DNA from: Thermoplasmata archaeon
Lineage (GTDB): Archaea > Thermoplasmatota > Thermoplasmata > Lutacidiplasmatales > UBA184
Direction: 5' to 3'
DNA length: 64,000 nucleotides
Assembly (NCBI GenBank): GCA_030037875.1
Contig: JASHPV010000007.1
Span: 1 to 64,000, forward strand
The notes below the pieces were generated by a model. That model saw only the letters and a list, made by a program, of their open reading frames with translations, was not told the origin of the DNA and did not search any database. Numbering within the stretch: position 1 is the stretch's first letter; each line of letters starts with the position of its first letter. This document shows, piece after piece, positions 48,838 to 58,366 of this stretch. The position numbers and the translations under genes were made by a program.

Positions 48838-49970
48838 AGGACGCCGCCTGTCGCATCGCGCTCCTGCCCGGGGACGGGACCGGACCCGAGGTGATCCGCG
48901 CCGGCCGTCGCGTGCTCGAGGCGGCGGCGGAGGGGGCCGCCGCTCCCTGGACCCTCGAGGAATATCCGGCCGGGGCGCTCTACTACCGAGACCACGGTCA
49001 GGAGTGGGCGCCCGGGGCGGAACAAGCCGCTCGTTCCGCCGACGCGATCCTCTTGGGAGCCGTCGGGTGGCCGGGCGTTTCCCTTCCCAATGGAGATATC
49101 GCCGGCGCCGGGCTCATTTTCGGCCTCCGATTCGGGCTCGACCTTTACGCCAACGTCCGGCCGTGTCGGCTCTATCCCGGGGTCCGCCACCGGATCAGCG
49201 GAAAGTGGAAGGAGGTATGGACCCCCGAAAACGTCGATTTCGTCATCGTCCGCGAAAACACCGAGGGGTTGTACACTCCGGTGCGCGGCGCGTTGACCCG
49301 GGGCGGCGCGACGGAAGTGGCCATCGATACGCGCGTGACCACCCGGAAAGGAGCCGAGCGCGTCATCCGGTATGCCTTCGACCTCTCCCGTCGTCGAGCG
49401 CGGGGCGCGCCGGAGGATCACGTGCGTCGGGTCACGTGTGTGGACAAGGCGAACGTGCTGCGGGGCTGCCAATTCTTCCGGGAGGTGTTCGAGGAGGTGG
49501 GGGCCGAGTACGCGGACATCCAGCGTGAATACGCGTACGTCGACGCGTTCACGCAGTGGATGGTCCGGAACCCGGAGCATTACGATGTCGTCGTCACGAC
49601 AAACATGTTCGGGGACATCGTGACCGACCTCGCGGCGGTCCTCCAAGGGGGGATGGGCTTCGCCGCCGGCGGGAACATCGGCGCGGCGCATGCGATGTTC
49701 GAACCGGTACATGGCTCGGCCCCGAAGCATGCGGGCAAGAACGAAATCAATCCGTTCGCCACCTTCTTCGCCATCGAGATGATGCTCCGGTGGCTCGGGG
49801 ATCGTCACGGAGACGGGCGGTTGACGAGGCAGGCGGACCGAGTCGAGTCGGCGATATCGAAGGTTCTGGCCTCGGGAACCGCGCGAACCTACGACCAGGG
49901 GGGGACCGTGAGCACCTCGGACGCGGGCGAGCGCGTGGCCGAGGCGGTCCGTTCGGAGGGACGCGCATGA
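48834..49970 (+). CDS. isopropylmalate/homoisocitrate-type dehydrogenase
   Basis: NAD(P)-dependent oxidative decarboxylase of the IPMDH/HICDH/isocitrate family, 378 aa. LLPGDGTGPEVIRAGRRVLE opens the protein; substrate loop VDFVIVRENTEGLYTPVRGA; catalytic Lys in VTCVDKANVLRGCQFF; metal-binding Asp in TNMFGDIVTDLAAVLQGGMG; cofactor loop FEPVHGSAPKHAGKNEINPF. ATG overlaps the small-subunit stop by 4 nt. It completes the elongation cycle begun by the synthase at 45776. Confidence 0.88.
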   Translation: MKDAACRIALLPGDGTGPEVIRAGRRVLEAAAEGAAAPWTLEEYPAGALYYRDHGQEWAPGAEQAARSADAILLGAVGWPGVSLPNGDIAGAGLIFGLRFGLDLYANVRPCRLYPGVRHRISGKWKEVWTPENVDFVIVRENTEGLYTPVRGALTRGGATEVAIDTRVTTRKGAERVIRYAFDLSRRRARGAPEDHVRRVTCVDKANVLRGCQFFREVFEEVGAEYADIQREYAYVDAFTQWMVRNPEHYDVVVTTNMFGDIVTDLAAVLQGGMGFAAGGNIGAAHAMFEPVHGSAPKHAGKNEINPFATFFAIEMMLRWLGDRHGDGRLTRQADRVESAISKVLASGTARTYDQGGTVSTSDAGERVAEAVRSEGRA

Positions 49971-51148
49971 GCGAGAACCGCGAGGTCGCGGTCGTCGGGG
50001 GCGGGTTGACCAAGTTCGGCGTCCGGCCCGTGACCTGGGCCGAACTTGCCCAGGAAGCCGGTGAGGTTCTGTTCCGCTCCGTTCCGGGCCTGGAAGCGTC
50101 GTCAGTGGACAGCCTGTTCGTGGGAGCCGCGGAGCCGGAGCGGTTCGCCTTCCAGTCCCACGTAGCCCCGCTCGTGGCGGAGCAGATGGGCCTCGCCCCG
50201 CATCGCATCGTTCAGCGCAACGAGCTCGCCTGCGCTTCCGGGCAGTCGGCGATCCGTAGCGCGTATGCGGCGATACGGGCCGGGCTCTCGGACATCGCCG
50301 TGGCCGTCGGCGTCGAAAAGATGAACCTCCCCTCGATGGCCGAAGCCAACTCCGCAATGGCGTGCGTCCTCGACCGTCCCTGGGACGCGGCGCACGGTCT
50401 GACGGCGCCTCCGTTCTTCGCCATGGTGGCCCAACGGCACATGCTGGAACACGGAACCACCGAGGAGCAGTTCGCCGCCGTCTCCCAAAAGAACCATCGC
50501 TTCGCGAACGCGAACCCGGTCGCCCAGTTCTATGACAAGAAGTTTGACCGGGAGAAACTGCTCCGGTTGCCGCTGGTCGCCCCACCGCTCCGCCTTGGCG
50601 ATTGCTCGGCCATGACCGATGGGGCCGGTGCCGTGGTGTTGGCCGCCGCGGACCGGGTCCGGGAGTTCACCGACACTCCGGCCTGGATCCGAGGCACCGG
50701 ACAGTACTCGGATTTCCACAACCTCGCCAACATGGAATCCCTGACGGACTGGACCGGATTGACCCGCGCCTCCCGGGAGGCGTTCCGGTCGGCGGGTATC
50801 CGACCGACGGACCTGGATTTCGCCGAACTGCACGACTGCTTCACGATCTCCGAACTAATCGAGTACGAGGCCATCGGGTTGTGCCCGAAGGGCGAGGGGG
50901 GAAAGTTTGCGGCCGATGGCCGGTCCGACCTCGGGGGAGACCTCGTGGTGAATCCCCGGGGCGGTCTGCTGGGTTGCGGGCATCCGTTGGGCGCGACCGG
51001 CATTGCCCAGGCGGTCGAAGTTTCCCAACAGTTCGCCCACACGGTCGACCCTTCGCGGCAGGTGCCGGACCCCGAATGGGCGATGGTCCACAATCTGAGC
51101 GGGAGCGCGAACGTGCATTCCGTGATGATCTACCAGCGGGGAGGTTGA
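49967..51148 (+). CDS. thiolase-family acetyl-CoA acyltransferase
   Basis: Thiolase-superfamily protein, 393 aa, in the archaeal SCPx/acetyl-CoA acetyltransferase group. The nucleophilic Cys is present in RNELACASGQSAIRSAYAAI. AVGVEKMNLP, GDCSAMTDGAGAVVLAAADR, FAELHDCFTISELIEYEAIG, NPRGGLLGCGHPLGATGIAQ and MVHNLSGSANVHSVMIYQRG follow, the HPLGATG motif being characteristic. It starts in ATGA overlap with the dehydrogenase gene, so it belongs to the same operon. It may cleave or form a branched or extended acyl-CoA; the substrate is not known. Confidence 0.88.
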   Translation: MSENREVAVVGGGLTKFGVRPVTWAELAQEAGEVLFRSVPGLEASSVDSLFVGAAEPERFAFQSHVAPLVAEQMGLAPHRIVQRNELACASGQSAIRSAYAAIRAGLSDIAVAVGVEKMNLPSMAEANSAMACVLDRPWDAAHGLTAPPFFAMVAQRHMLEHGTTEEQFAAVSQKNHRFANANPVAQFYDKKFDREKLLRLPLVAPPLRLGDCSAMTDGAGAVVLAAADRVREFTDTPAWIRGTGQYSDFHNLANMESLTDWTGLTRASREAFRSAGIRPTDLDFAELHDCFTISELIEYEAIGLCPKGEGGKFAADGRSDLGGDLVVNPRGGLLGCGHPLGATGIAQAVEVSQQFAHTVDPSRQVPDPEWAMVHNLSGSANVHSVMIYQRGG

Positions 51149-51696
51149 GCGTTCTGAGCGCGCTGGCCGAAGTGAAAGAGCGCAAGGCGCCGAAGTCCCG
51201 GAAACGGCGGAGTGGCGCCACTGCCTCGCCCCCGATGGCCGCTTCACCGGTCGGGTCGGGCCCTCCCGAACGTCTTCCGTATCTCCTCGACCTCTATCCG
51301 CTCGAGTCGGCGGCGCAGACTCGCCTGTCGCCATTCTTCGAGGCCTTGCACCAGGGGCGATTCACGACCACTCGTTGCCGCAAGGACGGTAAGCTCCTCT
51401 GGCCTCCGCGCGTCGTGTGTCCCGTCTGTCACACGACCGAGCTCGAGTGGGTGGACCTGCCCGCGACGGGCCGGATCTACGCCTTCAGCGCCCTGTTGGC
51501 CGGCGCGCCGATCGGTCAGGAGGCCGACCTCCCTCGTGTCGTGGGACTGGTCGAGCTCGACGGCGTGCCCCTTCGGCTCTTCGGGAGACTGCTCGGTGTC
51601 GATTGGCAGGCGTGCCGAATTGGCCTCCGGGTCCGCCTGGAGCCGCTCGCACTGCCGGATGGACGAGCCTACTACGCGTTCCGCGTAACACCGTAG
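51145..51696 (+). CDS. DUF35 OB-fold protein, partner of the adjacent thiolase
   Basis: Protein of up to 183 aa from a TTG at 51145 overlapping the thiolase stop (TTGA); GTG at 51172 or ATG at 51235 are shorter options. The DUF35 pattern is present (FEALHQGRFTTTRCRKDGKL, WPPRVVCPVCHTTELEWVDL, then an OB-fold GRIYAFSALLAGAPIGQEAD). The first zinc pair, usually CxxC, reads CRKD, so one ligand is missing while the second CxxC is intact. Its pairing with a thiolase mirrors the 22118/22624 pair. Confidence 0.8.
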   Translation: MSVLSALAEVKERKAPKSRKRRSGATASPPMAASPVGSGPPERLPYLLDLYPLESAAQTRLSPFFEALHQGRFTTTRCRKDGKLLWPPRVVCPVCHTTELEWVDLPATGRIYAFSALLAGAPIGQEADLPRVVGLVELDGVPLRLFGRLLGVDWQACRIGLRVRLEPLALPDGRAYYAFRVTP

Positions 51697-51746
51697 TCCG
51701 ACGGGGATTTTCCGGGCGTCCCACCGGCGAGAAATTTGCCAAAGGA

Positions 51747-51752
51747 TTTATA
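51747..51752 (+). promoter_or_regulatory. TATA box of aglB
   Basis: TTTATA, about 50 nt before the ATG at 51800; predicted leader about 25 nt, with GAGG close to the start codon. Confidence 0.65.
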
Positions 51753-51799
51753 CGGGCCCCGGACTGCGCGGCCCGCCGGTTCGGGAGATCCGGCCGAGG

Positions 51800-54700
51800 A
51801 TGGACTCTGAATCTGGCAGCTGGTGGAGCCGTTACGGCTGGACGACCACCATCTTGCTCGTTGCTTTCGCTGCGGCGTTCATCGTTCGGGTCATTTTCTC
51901 GCTCAGTGTCTTCGAGCAGTGGGGCTGGCTCTACGTCTACGGGGGCGGTTCGGATTCGTTCTACCACTGGCGAGTGGCGGACTACATCCTCACCAATCAC
52001 ACGAACCTGATCCACGATTCGCTGCTCAAGTATCCCGTCGGCGCGACCAATCCACGCGAACCGCTGTTCGACTGGATGAACGCGATCTTGGGGATCATCT
52101 TCGCGCCGATCTTCGGCGGAAGCGCCGTCAATGCCGCGGCTTTCTTCCTCAACCTAGACCCGCCCCTCTGGTCGGCTCTCTCGGTCTTCCCGATCTACCT
52201 CATCGGGAAGGAGGTCAGCTCCAAGCGGATGGGCCTCGTCGCGGCCATCACCTACCCGTTCGTCGTCGGGAGCATTCAGGCCGCCACGTTGGGCTACGCG
52301 AACTATCTGCCCTTCTACACGTTCTTCATCCTGATCTACTTCTACGCCTACCTTCGCACAGCGAAGCTGGTCGGAACCAAAACCTACATCACGAGCTTCC
52401 GACACCCAAGTGAGGTCCTGGCCGGTTTGCGGCGGTTCCTCCGCGAGGACCGCCTCGCGGTGAAGTGGGCGGTCTTCGCCGGCGTCTCGCTGGGCGCGCT
52501 CGCACTCGCCTGGCAAGGGTATCCGCTCGCTGTCGCGATCGTCATCATCTCGCTCGCCGTCATTATGGTGGTCGAGCGGATCCGGCGGATCGATTCGGTC
52601 AACCTGTACCTCGCGACGTGGATCGCCGGGCTCGTCGGGTTCCCGATGGCCGTGCCCTACTACCTTGCCCAGCACCTGTTCGCCACCTGGTTCGACCTCC
52701 CGCTGCTGATCTATTTCGGCGGACTCGTACTGCTCTTGCCGTTCGTGCTCCTGCGCCAGTATCCGTGGGTCGTCACGGTGCCCTTGCTGGGGGGCGTCGT
52801 TCTGGCCGGTCTGGCGGGTTTCGCATTCATCGCCCCTGCGTCGTTCCAGACGCTGATCACGGGCCAGGGCTACTTCGCGAAGACGCTGATCTACTCGACG
52901 GTCGCCGAGGCTCAGGCCCCCTCGTTCGATGCGCTTGTGCTGTCGTACGGGGTCCTGACGTTCTTCCTCGCGTTCGTGGGTCTCGGGCTGTTCGCGATTC
53001 ACCTGATCCGGCAACGGTTCCGCCGGGAGCACGCCCTCTTTGTCGTGTTCGCCGTCGTGAGTATCTACCTCCCGGTGTCGGCGGCCAAATTCTTCTACCT
53101 CGGTTCGCCGGCCTTCGCGCTGCTTCCCGCGGAGGCACTGCTCCTCATCCTGGACGTCGCCGGCTACCCGCAACTCCGTCGAACGGCGGCCTCCCTCTCC
53201 GGTACCCGGGGTCAGTTCACCGCGTTCCGGCGCGCGTTCAAGGCCCGCCACGTGCTGGTTCTCCTGCTCATCGTCGTTATCCTGGTGCCGAACGTGTGGT
53301 ATGCCGTCGACGCGGGAATACCCTACAACACCAAGGCCACCTACAGCACCCAGGTCTACGACACGCTGCCCCCGGCGCTCCGTACGACCCCGGCCAACGC
53401 GTCGAGCTTCTACCTCGGCGCCTCGGGCACGGAACTCGATACGCCCAATCAGTACGACGAGGCCGGGTACAACTGGCTCGCAACGCAAGATACGAATCTC
53501 GCCCCGGCGGCCCGGCCCGCGTTCATCAGTTGGTGGGATTACGGATTCCAAGCGATCGCCGAAGGGCAGCATCCCTCGGTCGCCGACAACTTCCAGAACG
53601 GTATCCCGGCCGCCGGGAACTTCCTCCTGGCCCAGAACGAATCCCTCGCCATCGGCGTGCTCGCCACCACGCTTCTCCAGGCGGAGGAAGAAACGAGCGG
53701 ATACGCCTACCTTCCTCCGGCGCTCAACGCGATCCTAGCCTCCGATGGCGTGAACGTCGCCGAGTTGCACACGCTGCTGGCGAACACGTCCGCCGACCTC
53801 CCGCTCGTGATCGACCATCCGGAGCGCTACCTCCCGGTCAACCCGAAAACGATCACCGCGACCAACGCGATGTTCGACGCGGTAAGCTGGTTCCTCGCCA
53901 ACACGCTTCCCGAGAACGGAGTGGCGCAGGTGTACGACGATATCCAGACCTACACGGGCTGGACGATCCGGTACGCGATGGTCGATGACCGGCTGTTCCC
54001 CTTCTCGGGGACGAACACCGGCATCTTCTACGCGCCGGCCGACCTCACGGGCCGCGTCATCGGGCTGGACGGCGCCCCGACGTCGTACTACACCATCGAG
54101 GCGGTCGGCTCGGACGGGAACGTGTACCCGATCAACGCGGTGCCCTCCGGGGTATCGGTGGTGAACTACGTGCTGAACCAGCTCGCGCCGTTCTACAACT
54201 CGATGATCTACCGCATTTACATGGGCTATAACGGGACCGACATCGGGCTCAGCGCCGGAATCCCCAGCCTCGAGGGCTCTCTCACGAGTTACACTCCGGA
54301 GCCCGGGTGGATGCTCCAGCATTTCGAGGTCGCGTACCGGACCGCCTTCTACTCGCCGACGCCCACGACCTCGAGCAGCGCCTGCGACATCGCCACGAAC
54401 CTCCCGGAGGCGGCCCTCCTCGCAGCGAAGACGAACGGCACCGCCAACGTCGGTCCCGACTGCTATTTCTCCAGCGGCGAATCGATCCTGGAGTACTATC
54501 CCGGAGAGATCCTCTCGGGCACGGTGACCCTCCCCGATGGAACCCCCGTCCCGGGCGCCCGTTTGACGGTCTACGACGGCTGGCACATCCCCCATCAGAC
54601 GGTCCTGACCTCCGCCGACGGAGGGTTCTCCGTGATCCTGCCGCCCGGGAACGACACCCTGAACCTCACGAGCGGGCCGTTGCAGGGGCTGGCCCAGAAC

Positions 54701-57700
54701 GGCACCGAGCTCCTGGACTCGATTCCCCTGGTCGTGGACCCGGCCCTCGGGTTCAGCCTGGAGGCGCCCCCGATCGCCCAGAACTTCGTTCTTCAGCCGG
54801 GCTCCGTCAACGGCTTCGTTTACTGGAACGCGACCGGAAATTCGACCTACGACTCGTCCGTGGACCCCGTGGCCGTGGGGGCCAACGTTACGCTGGGCGG
54901 CCCCGGTCTGCGTACCTACAACGCGACCACGGACACGGACGGTAGTTTCCGTCTGACCGATGTCGCTCCCGGGGTCTACAACTTCACGGTGCGAGCCGGA
55001 GGCGCAACATTCTCCCAGGGCCAGCTGGCGGTCCGGCCCGGCGCCGCCGCGAACGCGACGGCCGGGCTCGTCCCGTCGAAGGTCACGGGAACGGTGAAGC
55101 TGGAGGACGGAACTCCGGCGGTCGGCGCCACGGTCACGATCTCGGACCCGGCCGGGCTGTTGGAGGCCGCGGCGACGAACGGTTCGGGGAGCTACACCTT
55201 CGCCAATCTGGTCCCGGGGAACTACTCGGTGAAGGCCGAGTCGGGCGTCAACCTGGCCGCCAACGCGACGGCCGTGGCGCTCAACCAGACCGTGAAGACC
55301 GTGACCCAGAACTTGACGCTCATCCCCGTAGTCCCCGTGGACTTCGAGGTCGAGGCCGGAGGGGCCCCCGTGCCGGGCTTCGTGGTCCGGATGACGCCCA
55401 TCCGGGAGACGTCCGGCCTTCCGGGCGCGCAGGCCCCCCGGCCGACGGACGCGCTCGTCTTCACCAGCGACGCCACCGGGTACGTCCACGCGAACCTGCC
55501 GGCCGGCAATTACTCCATCTATGGATACGGACCGGTCGGGTCGACCTTCCTCGCCGGTTTCGAGAGCGCCTATCTGCCCACCGTCGGGGCCCGCATCGCC
55601 GTTGCCCCGCTCCAGCTGTCGCCCGCGGCCTCCCTTTCGGGCCGATCACCGCTTCCCGCGGAGGTCCCCACCGTCGACCTAAGCGCGACCCAGGTGGCGC
55701 TCTATGACAGCGCGGGCAACGAGCTCACCTTCTTCGCGAACTCGACCGGCAGCTGGTCGGTCATGGCCCCCGTGGGGAATTACAGCGTCCAAGCCTTGGC
55801 CGTGGGCATCGCCGCCGGGGCGCTGAACTACTCTGCCGTCGGTTACGTGGACCTGTCCCGGGCGACCTCTGTCTCGTTGCCGCTGACTCCGGCCTTCCGA
55901 TACTCTACCCAGGTGGGAACGCTGGTACCTCCGGACGCCACGTTCTACCCCGCCTCCGCTTCCGAGGTGCACCTTACGGTGAACCCCGCGGGTGCGACGA
56001 TCAGCACGCTCACCGATTACAACGGTTCGACGAGCTTCCTGCTCCCGACGGCCGAACCGGATACGACGTACTGTCTCGCGGTCCAGAGCAACGGGTACGG
56101 AAGCTACTCCGCCTGCAGCCTCTCCGTCGGCGAGCTGACGGCGATTTCACGGGTCATTCTTCCATTGTTCAACGACACATTGAGCGTGACCGTGACCGGA
56201 TTACCGTCCGGAGCTATGTTACGGCTCAACGCCACGTCGCTCGGCCCGCCGGCCCAAACCCTATCGGTGGCCGGCGGCGCATCCTTTGATGTCTCGTTGG
56301 CGCCGGGGACGTACCAAATCACGGCGTGGGCCCCACCCGCGTCCGGCGCGGGGGTCTATCTCCCCGCTCAATCCGTCAACGTCACCCTCCCGTTGGGAGG
56401 GATCACCGTGAGTTTGGGGGTCCAGCTGTACTTCCAGTTGGCCGCCAAAGGGGTTCTGAGCCTCCCGACCGGGGTGACGGCCTCCGCGGTCCAACTGAAA
56501 GTGTACGCGCCCCCGTTCAACTTCTCGGTGTCGGGGACGGTCTTCGAGAAAGGATTTGACATCGCTCCGGGAGTCTACTCGGTCTACGCCTCCGCCCTGG
56601 TCTCCGGGGTGAGCTATGCTTCGTTGAGTCAGGTCACGGTGAGCTCGAGCGGCGTCGCCACGCCGACCGTGAGCCTCGCGAGCGGCGTGTCCTTGACCGC
56701 GACGCTCGTCGGCCCGGGAGGTGCGCCCCTCAATCTGACCGCGCCCGTGTACTGGAGCGGGCCCGACGATTCCCAGCTCTACTCCGTGGCCGTGGACGGC
56801 ACCGTGACGCTCTCGCTCCCCGGCAGCGCGATATACACGCCCCAGCTGAACGTCACCCTCACCACGAGCGTGAACGGCATCCTCCGGTACGTGACCTACG
56901 CGGTGGTGCCCGGGACCAGCTGCTCTGTCGGAACGACGGCCTCCGAGTGCTCGATCCCGCTCTCCGCGACGTACCTCGCCGCCGGCATCGCAGGTCAGTT
57001 CGACTGGAACGGCGCCCCGCTCACGATCCCGGGTACCGTGCAGCTGATGGGGCCGTTTCCGTCGACCAACATCTCGGTGGTCACGACGACGAACGGCCTG
57101 TTCACAGCCGCTGTGTTGCCAGGAGTCTACACCCTGTACGCCACCGCCGGGTCGGGCGCGGGGGTCGTCGCGAGCCTGGTGCAGGTCACGGTTCCGTTCC
57201 CTTCGACGAACATCACGGTCGACCTCGCTCCCGCCTGGACCGACACGCTCACCCTGCTCGCGCCGAGCGGAGTCTCGTCCTCTCCCACCGGGAATGTGAC
57301 TTGGACGAACGCGGCGGGGGTCTCCTGGACCGTGTCGGGTGTGCCGCTCGGTGTCGTGGAGGGCTGGGTCCTTCCGCAGGGCGTCTGGACGGTGTCGGCC
57401 AACGGCACGATGGCACCTTACGGACGCCCGGTGTCGGCACTCGCGACCGGCACCGTGTCGTTGGTGACAGGAAACCAGGCCACCAACCTCGTGCTGATCC
57501 CTCAGTTCACCCCGGCCGTGACGATCGCGACCCGGCTTCCCGACACCGCCACGGTGCCGGCCGGCGGCCTCGCGACCTTCTCGTTCACCGTGCAGAACAC
57601 GGGGAACGAGCCGGTGACCATCCGCTTCTACGGCGACCCGGCGGCCTGGAATTTCACGTTCACGCCGGCCACGATGACGCTCGGGGTGGGCTCCGGGAAC

Positions 57701-58360
57701 TCGACCGGGGGAGGTACGGTGTTGGTCCGAATCCCGTTGGGCACGGACACGAACCACCCGCCCGTCGTCCTCGGCGCCGTGCTCGTGTCGAATCGCGCGC
57801 AAACCGTGGGCACTTCGGTTCCCTCCCCCACGGTCTCCATCATCCCGGTACCCGCGATTACCGTGGGCCCCGGCTTGAGCCCCACGGTGACGCTGAAGAC
57901 CGCGACGGTGAGCTTTGTCGTCCAGAACACGGGGAACTCTCCTTACTCGGCCGCGGTGAGCGTCGTCAACCAGGCGGAACTGGAACAGCTCGGCTGGTCG
58001 GTCGCGTTGATGAAGGGCCTCGGCGCGGTGACCGCGCCGTACGACTTCGCGCCGGGTCAATCGATCACGTTCTCGGTCGTGCTCTCCACAACTTCCTTCG
58101 CCCAGGCGCCGGGTACCGTGGTGGTTCAGGCCGTCGACCTGAATTCGTCGGGCAACGTCGTCGCGTCCGCGGAGCTCCCGGTGCCCATCGCCTCCATCGC
58201 GGCCCCGAGCGGTATCTCCGTCAGCGGCCCGAACGTCGGCTCCCCGCCCATCATACCAGACTGGGGGTGGACCGTGATCGCCATTCTCCCCGCGGTGGCC
58301 TTCCTCGGGATCGTGCTAACGGTCCGATGGTGGCGTACCCGCCGGTGGACCCGGAGGTGA
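51800..58360 (+). CDS. aglB: giant STT3/AglB oligosaccharyltransferase with beta-repeat C-terminal extension
   Basis: Catalytic subunit of N-glycosylation, 2186 aa, at least twice the usual 800-1000. The N-terminal 510 residues hold about a dozen membrane segments; the first loop has GGSDSFYHWRVADYIL with the catalytic acidic residues. The WWDYG motif is at 578-582, in FISWWDYGFQAIAEGQHP. From about residue 905 the protein continues with a chain of CarboxypepD_reg/Ig-like units (SGTVTLPDGTPVPGARLTVY, GTVKLEDGTPAVGATVTISD), then sequon-rich beta repeats, two NEW3-like units near 1910-2110, and a final membrane anchor (about 2152-2174) with a basic tail. The exterior part looks like an S-layer or cell-surface scaffold fused to the enzyme. 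Confidence 0.9.
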   Translation: MDSESGSWWSRYGWTTTILLVAFAAAFIVRVIFSLSVFEQWGWLYVYGGGSDSFYHWRVADYILTNHTNLIHDSLLKYPVGATNPREPLFDWMNAILGIIFAPIFGGSAVNAAAFFLNLDPPLWSALSVFPIYLIGKEVSSKRMGLVAAITYPFVVGSIQAATLGYANYLPFYTFFILIYFYAYLRTAKLVGTKTYITSFRHPSEVLAGLRRFLREDRLAVKWAVFAGVSLGALALAWQGYPLAVAIVIISLAVIMVVERIRRIDSVNLYLATWIAGLVGFPMAVPYYLAQHLFATWFDLPLLIYFGGLVLLLPFVLLRQYPWVVTVPLLGGVVLAGLAGFAFIAPASFQTLITGQGYFAKTLIYSTVAEAQAPSFDALVLSYGVLTFFLAFVGLGLFAIHLIRQRFRREHALFVVFAVVSIYLPVSAAKFFYLGSPAFALLPAEALLLILDVAGYPQLRRTAASLSGTRGQFTAFRRAFKARHVLVLLLIVVILVPNVWYAVDAGIPYNTKATYSTQVYDTLPPALRTTPANASSFYLGASGTELDTPNQYDEAGYNWLATQDTNLAPAARPAFISWWDYGFQAIAEGQHPSVADNFQNGIPAAGNFLLAQNESLAIGVLATTLLQAEEETSGYAYLPPALNAILASDGVNVAELHTLLANTSADLPLVIDHPERYLPVNPKTITATNAMFDAVSWFLANTLPENGVAQVYDDIQTYTGWTIRYAMVDDRLFPFSGTNTGIFYAPADLTGRVIGLDGAPTSYYTIEAVGSDGNVYPINAVPSGVSVVNYVLNQLAPFYNSMIYRIYMGYNGTDIGLSAGIPSLEGSLTSYTPEPGWMLQHFEVAYRTAFYSPTPTTSSSACDIATNLPEAALLAAKTNGTANVGPDCYFSSGESILEYYPGEILSGTVTLPDGTPVPGARLTVYDGWHIPHQTVLTSADGGFSVILPPGNDTLNLTSGPLQGLAQNGTELLDSIPLVVDPALGFSLEAPPIAQNFVLQPGSVNGFVYWNATGNSTYDSSVDPVAVGANVTLGGPGLRTYNATTDTDGSFRLTDVAPGVYNFTVRAGGATFSQGQLAVRPGAAANATAGLVPSKVTGTVKLEDGTPAVGATVTISDPAGLLEAAATNGSGSYTFANLVPGNYSVKAESGVNLAANATAVALNQTVKTVTQNLTLIPVVPVDFEVEAGGAPVPGFVVRMTPIRETSGLPGAQAPRPTDALVFTSDATGYVHANLPAGNYSIYGYGPVGSTFLAGFESAYLPTVGARIAVAPLQLSPAASLSGRSPLPAEVPTVDLSATQVALYDSAGNELTFFANSTGSWSVMAPVGNYSVQALAVGIAAGALNYSAVGYVDLSRATSVSLPLTPAFRYSTQVGTLVPPDATFYPASASEVHLTVNPAGATISTLTDYNGSTSFLLPTAEPDTTYCLAVQSNGYGSYSACSLSVGELTAISRVILPLFNDTLSVTVTGLPSGAMLRLNATSLGPPAQTLSVAGGASFDVSLAPGTYQITAWAPPASGAGVYLPAQSVNVTLPLGGITVSLGVQLYFQLAAKGVLSLPTGVTASAVQLKVYAPPFNFSVSGTVFEKGFDIAPGVYSVYASALVSGVSYASLSQVTVSSSGVATPTVSLASGVSLTATLVGPGGAPLNLTAPVYWSGPDDSQLYSVAVDGTVTLSLPGSAIYTPQLNVTLTTSVNGILRYVTYAVVPGTSCSVGTTASECSIPLSATYLAAGIAGQFDWNGAPLTIPGTVQLMGPFPSTNISVVTTTNGLFTAAVLPGVYTLYATAGSGAGVVASLVQVTVPFPSTNITVDLAPAWTDTLTLLAPSGVSSSPTGNVTWTNAAGVSWTVSGVPLGVVEGWVLPQGVWTVSANGTMAPYGRPVSALATGTVSLVTGNQATNLVLIPQFTPAVTIATRLPDTATVPAGGLATFSFTVQNTGNEPVTIRFYGDPAAWNFTFTPATMTLGVGSGNSTGGGTVLVRIPLGTDTNHPPVVLGAVLVSNRAQTVGTSVPSPTVSIIPVPAITVGPGLSPTVTLKTATVSFVVQNTGNSPYSAAVSVVNQAELEQLGWSVALMKGLGAVTAPYDFAPGQSITFSVVLSTTSFAQAPGTVVVQAVDLNSSGNVVASAELPVPIASIAAPSGISVSGPNVGSPPIIPDWGWTVIAILPAVAFLGIVLTVRWWRTRRWTRR
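58353..58360 (+). promoter_or_regulatory. strong Shine-Dalgarno before a CTG start
   Basis: GGAGGTGA, a near-full match to the archaeal 16S 3' end. It includes the aglB stop codon and ends 6 nt before the CTG at 58367. Its placement decides the start of the next gene. Confidence 0.7.
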
Positions 58361-58366
58361 GCGGAT

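Noticed and set aside
48303..50585. Long open frames antisense to the leu-like operon (up to 760 codons, also 46699-48810)
   Set aside because: They mirror strongly conserved genes on the other strand, are Arg/Gly/Pro-rich and show no protein family. Long antisense frames are expected at this GC content.
52154..55489. Long minus-strand and plus-strand frames inside aglB
   Set aside because: Shadow frames of a long, GC-biased gene with membrane and beta-repeat coding evidence in the real frame.
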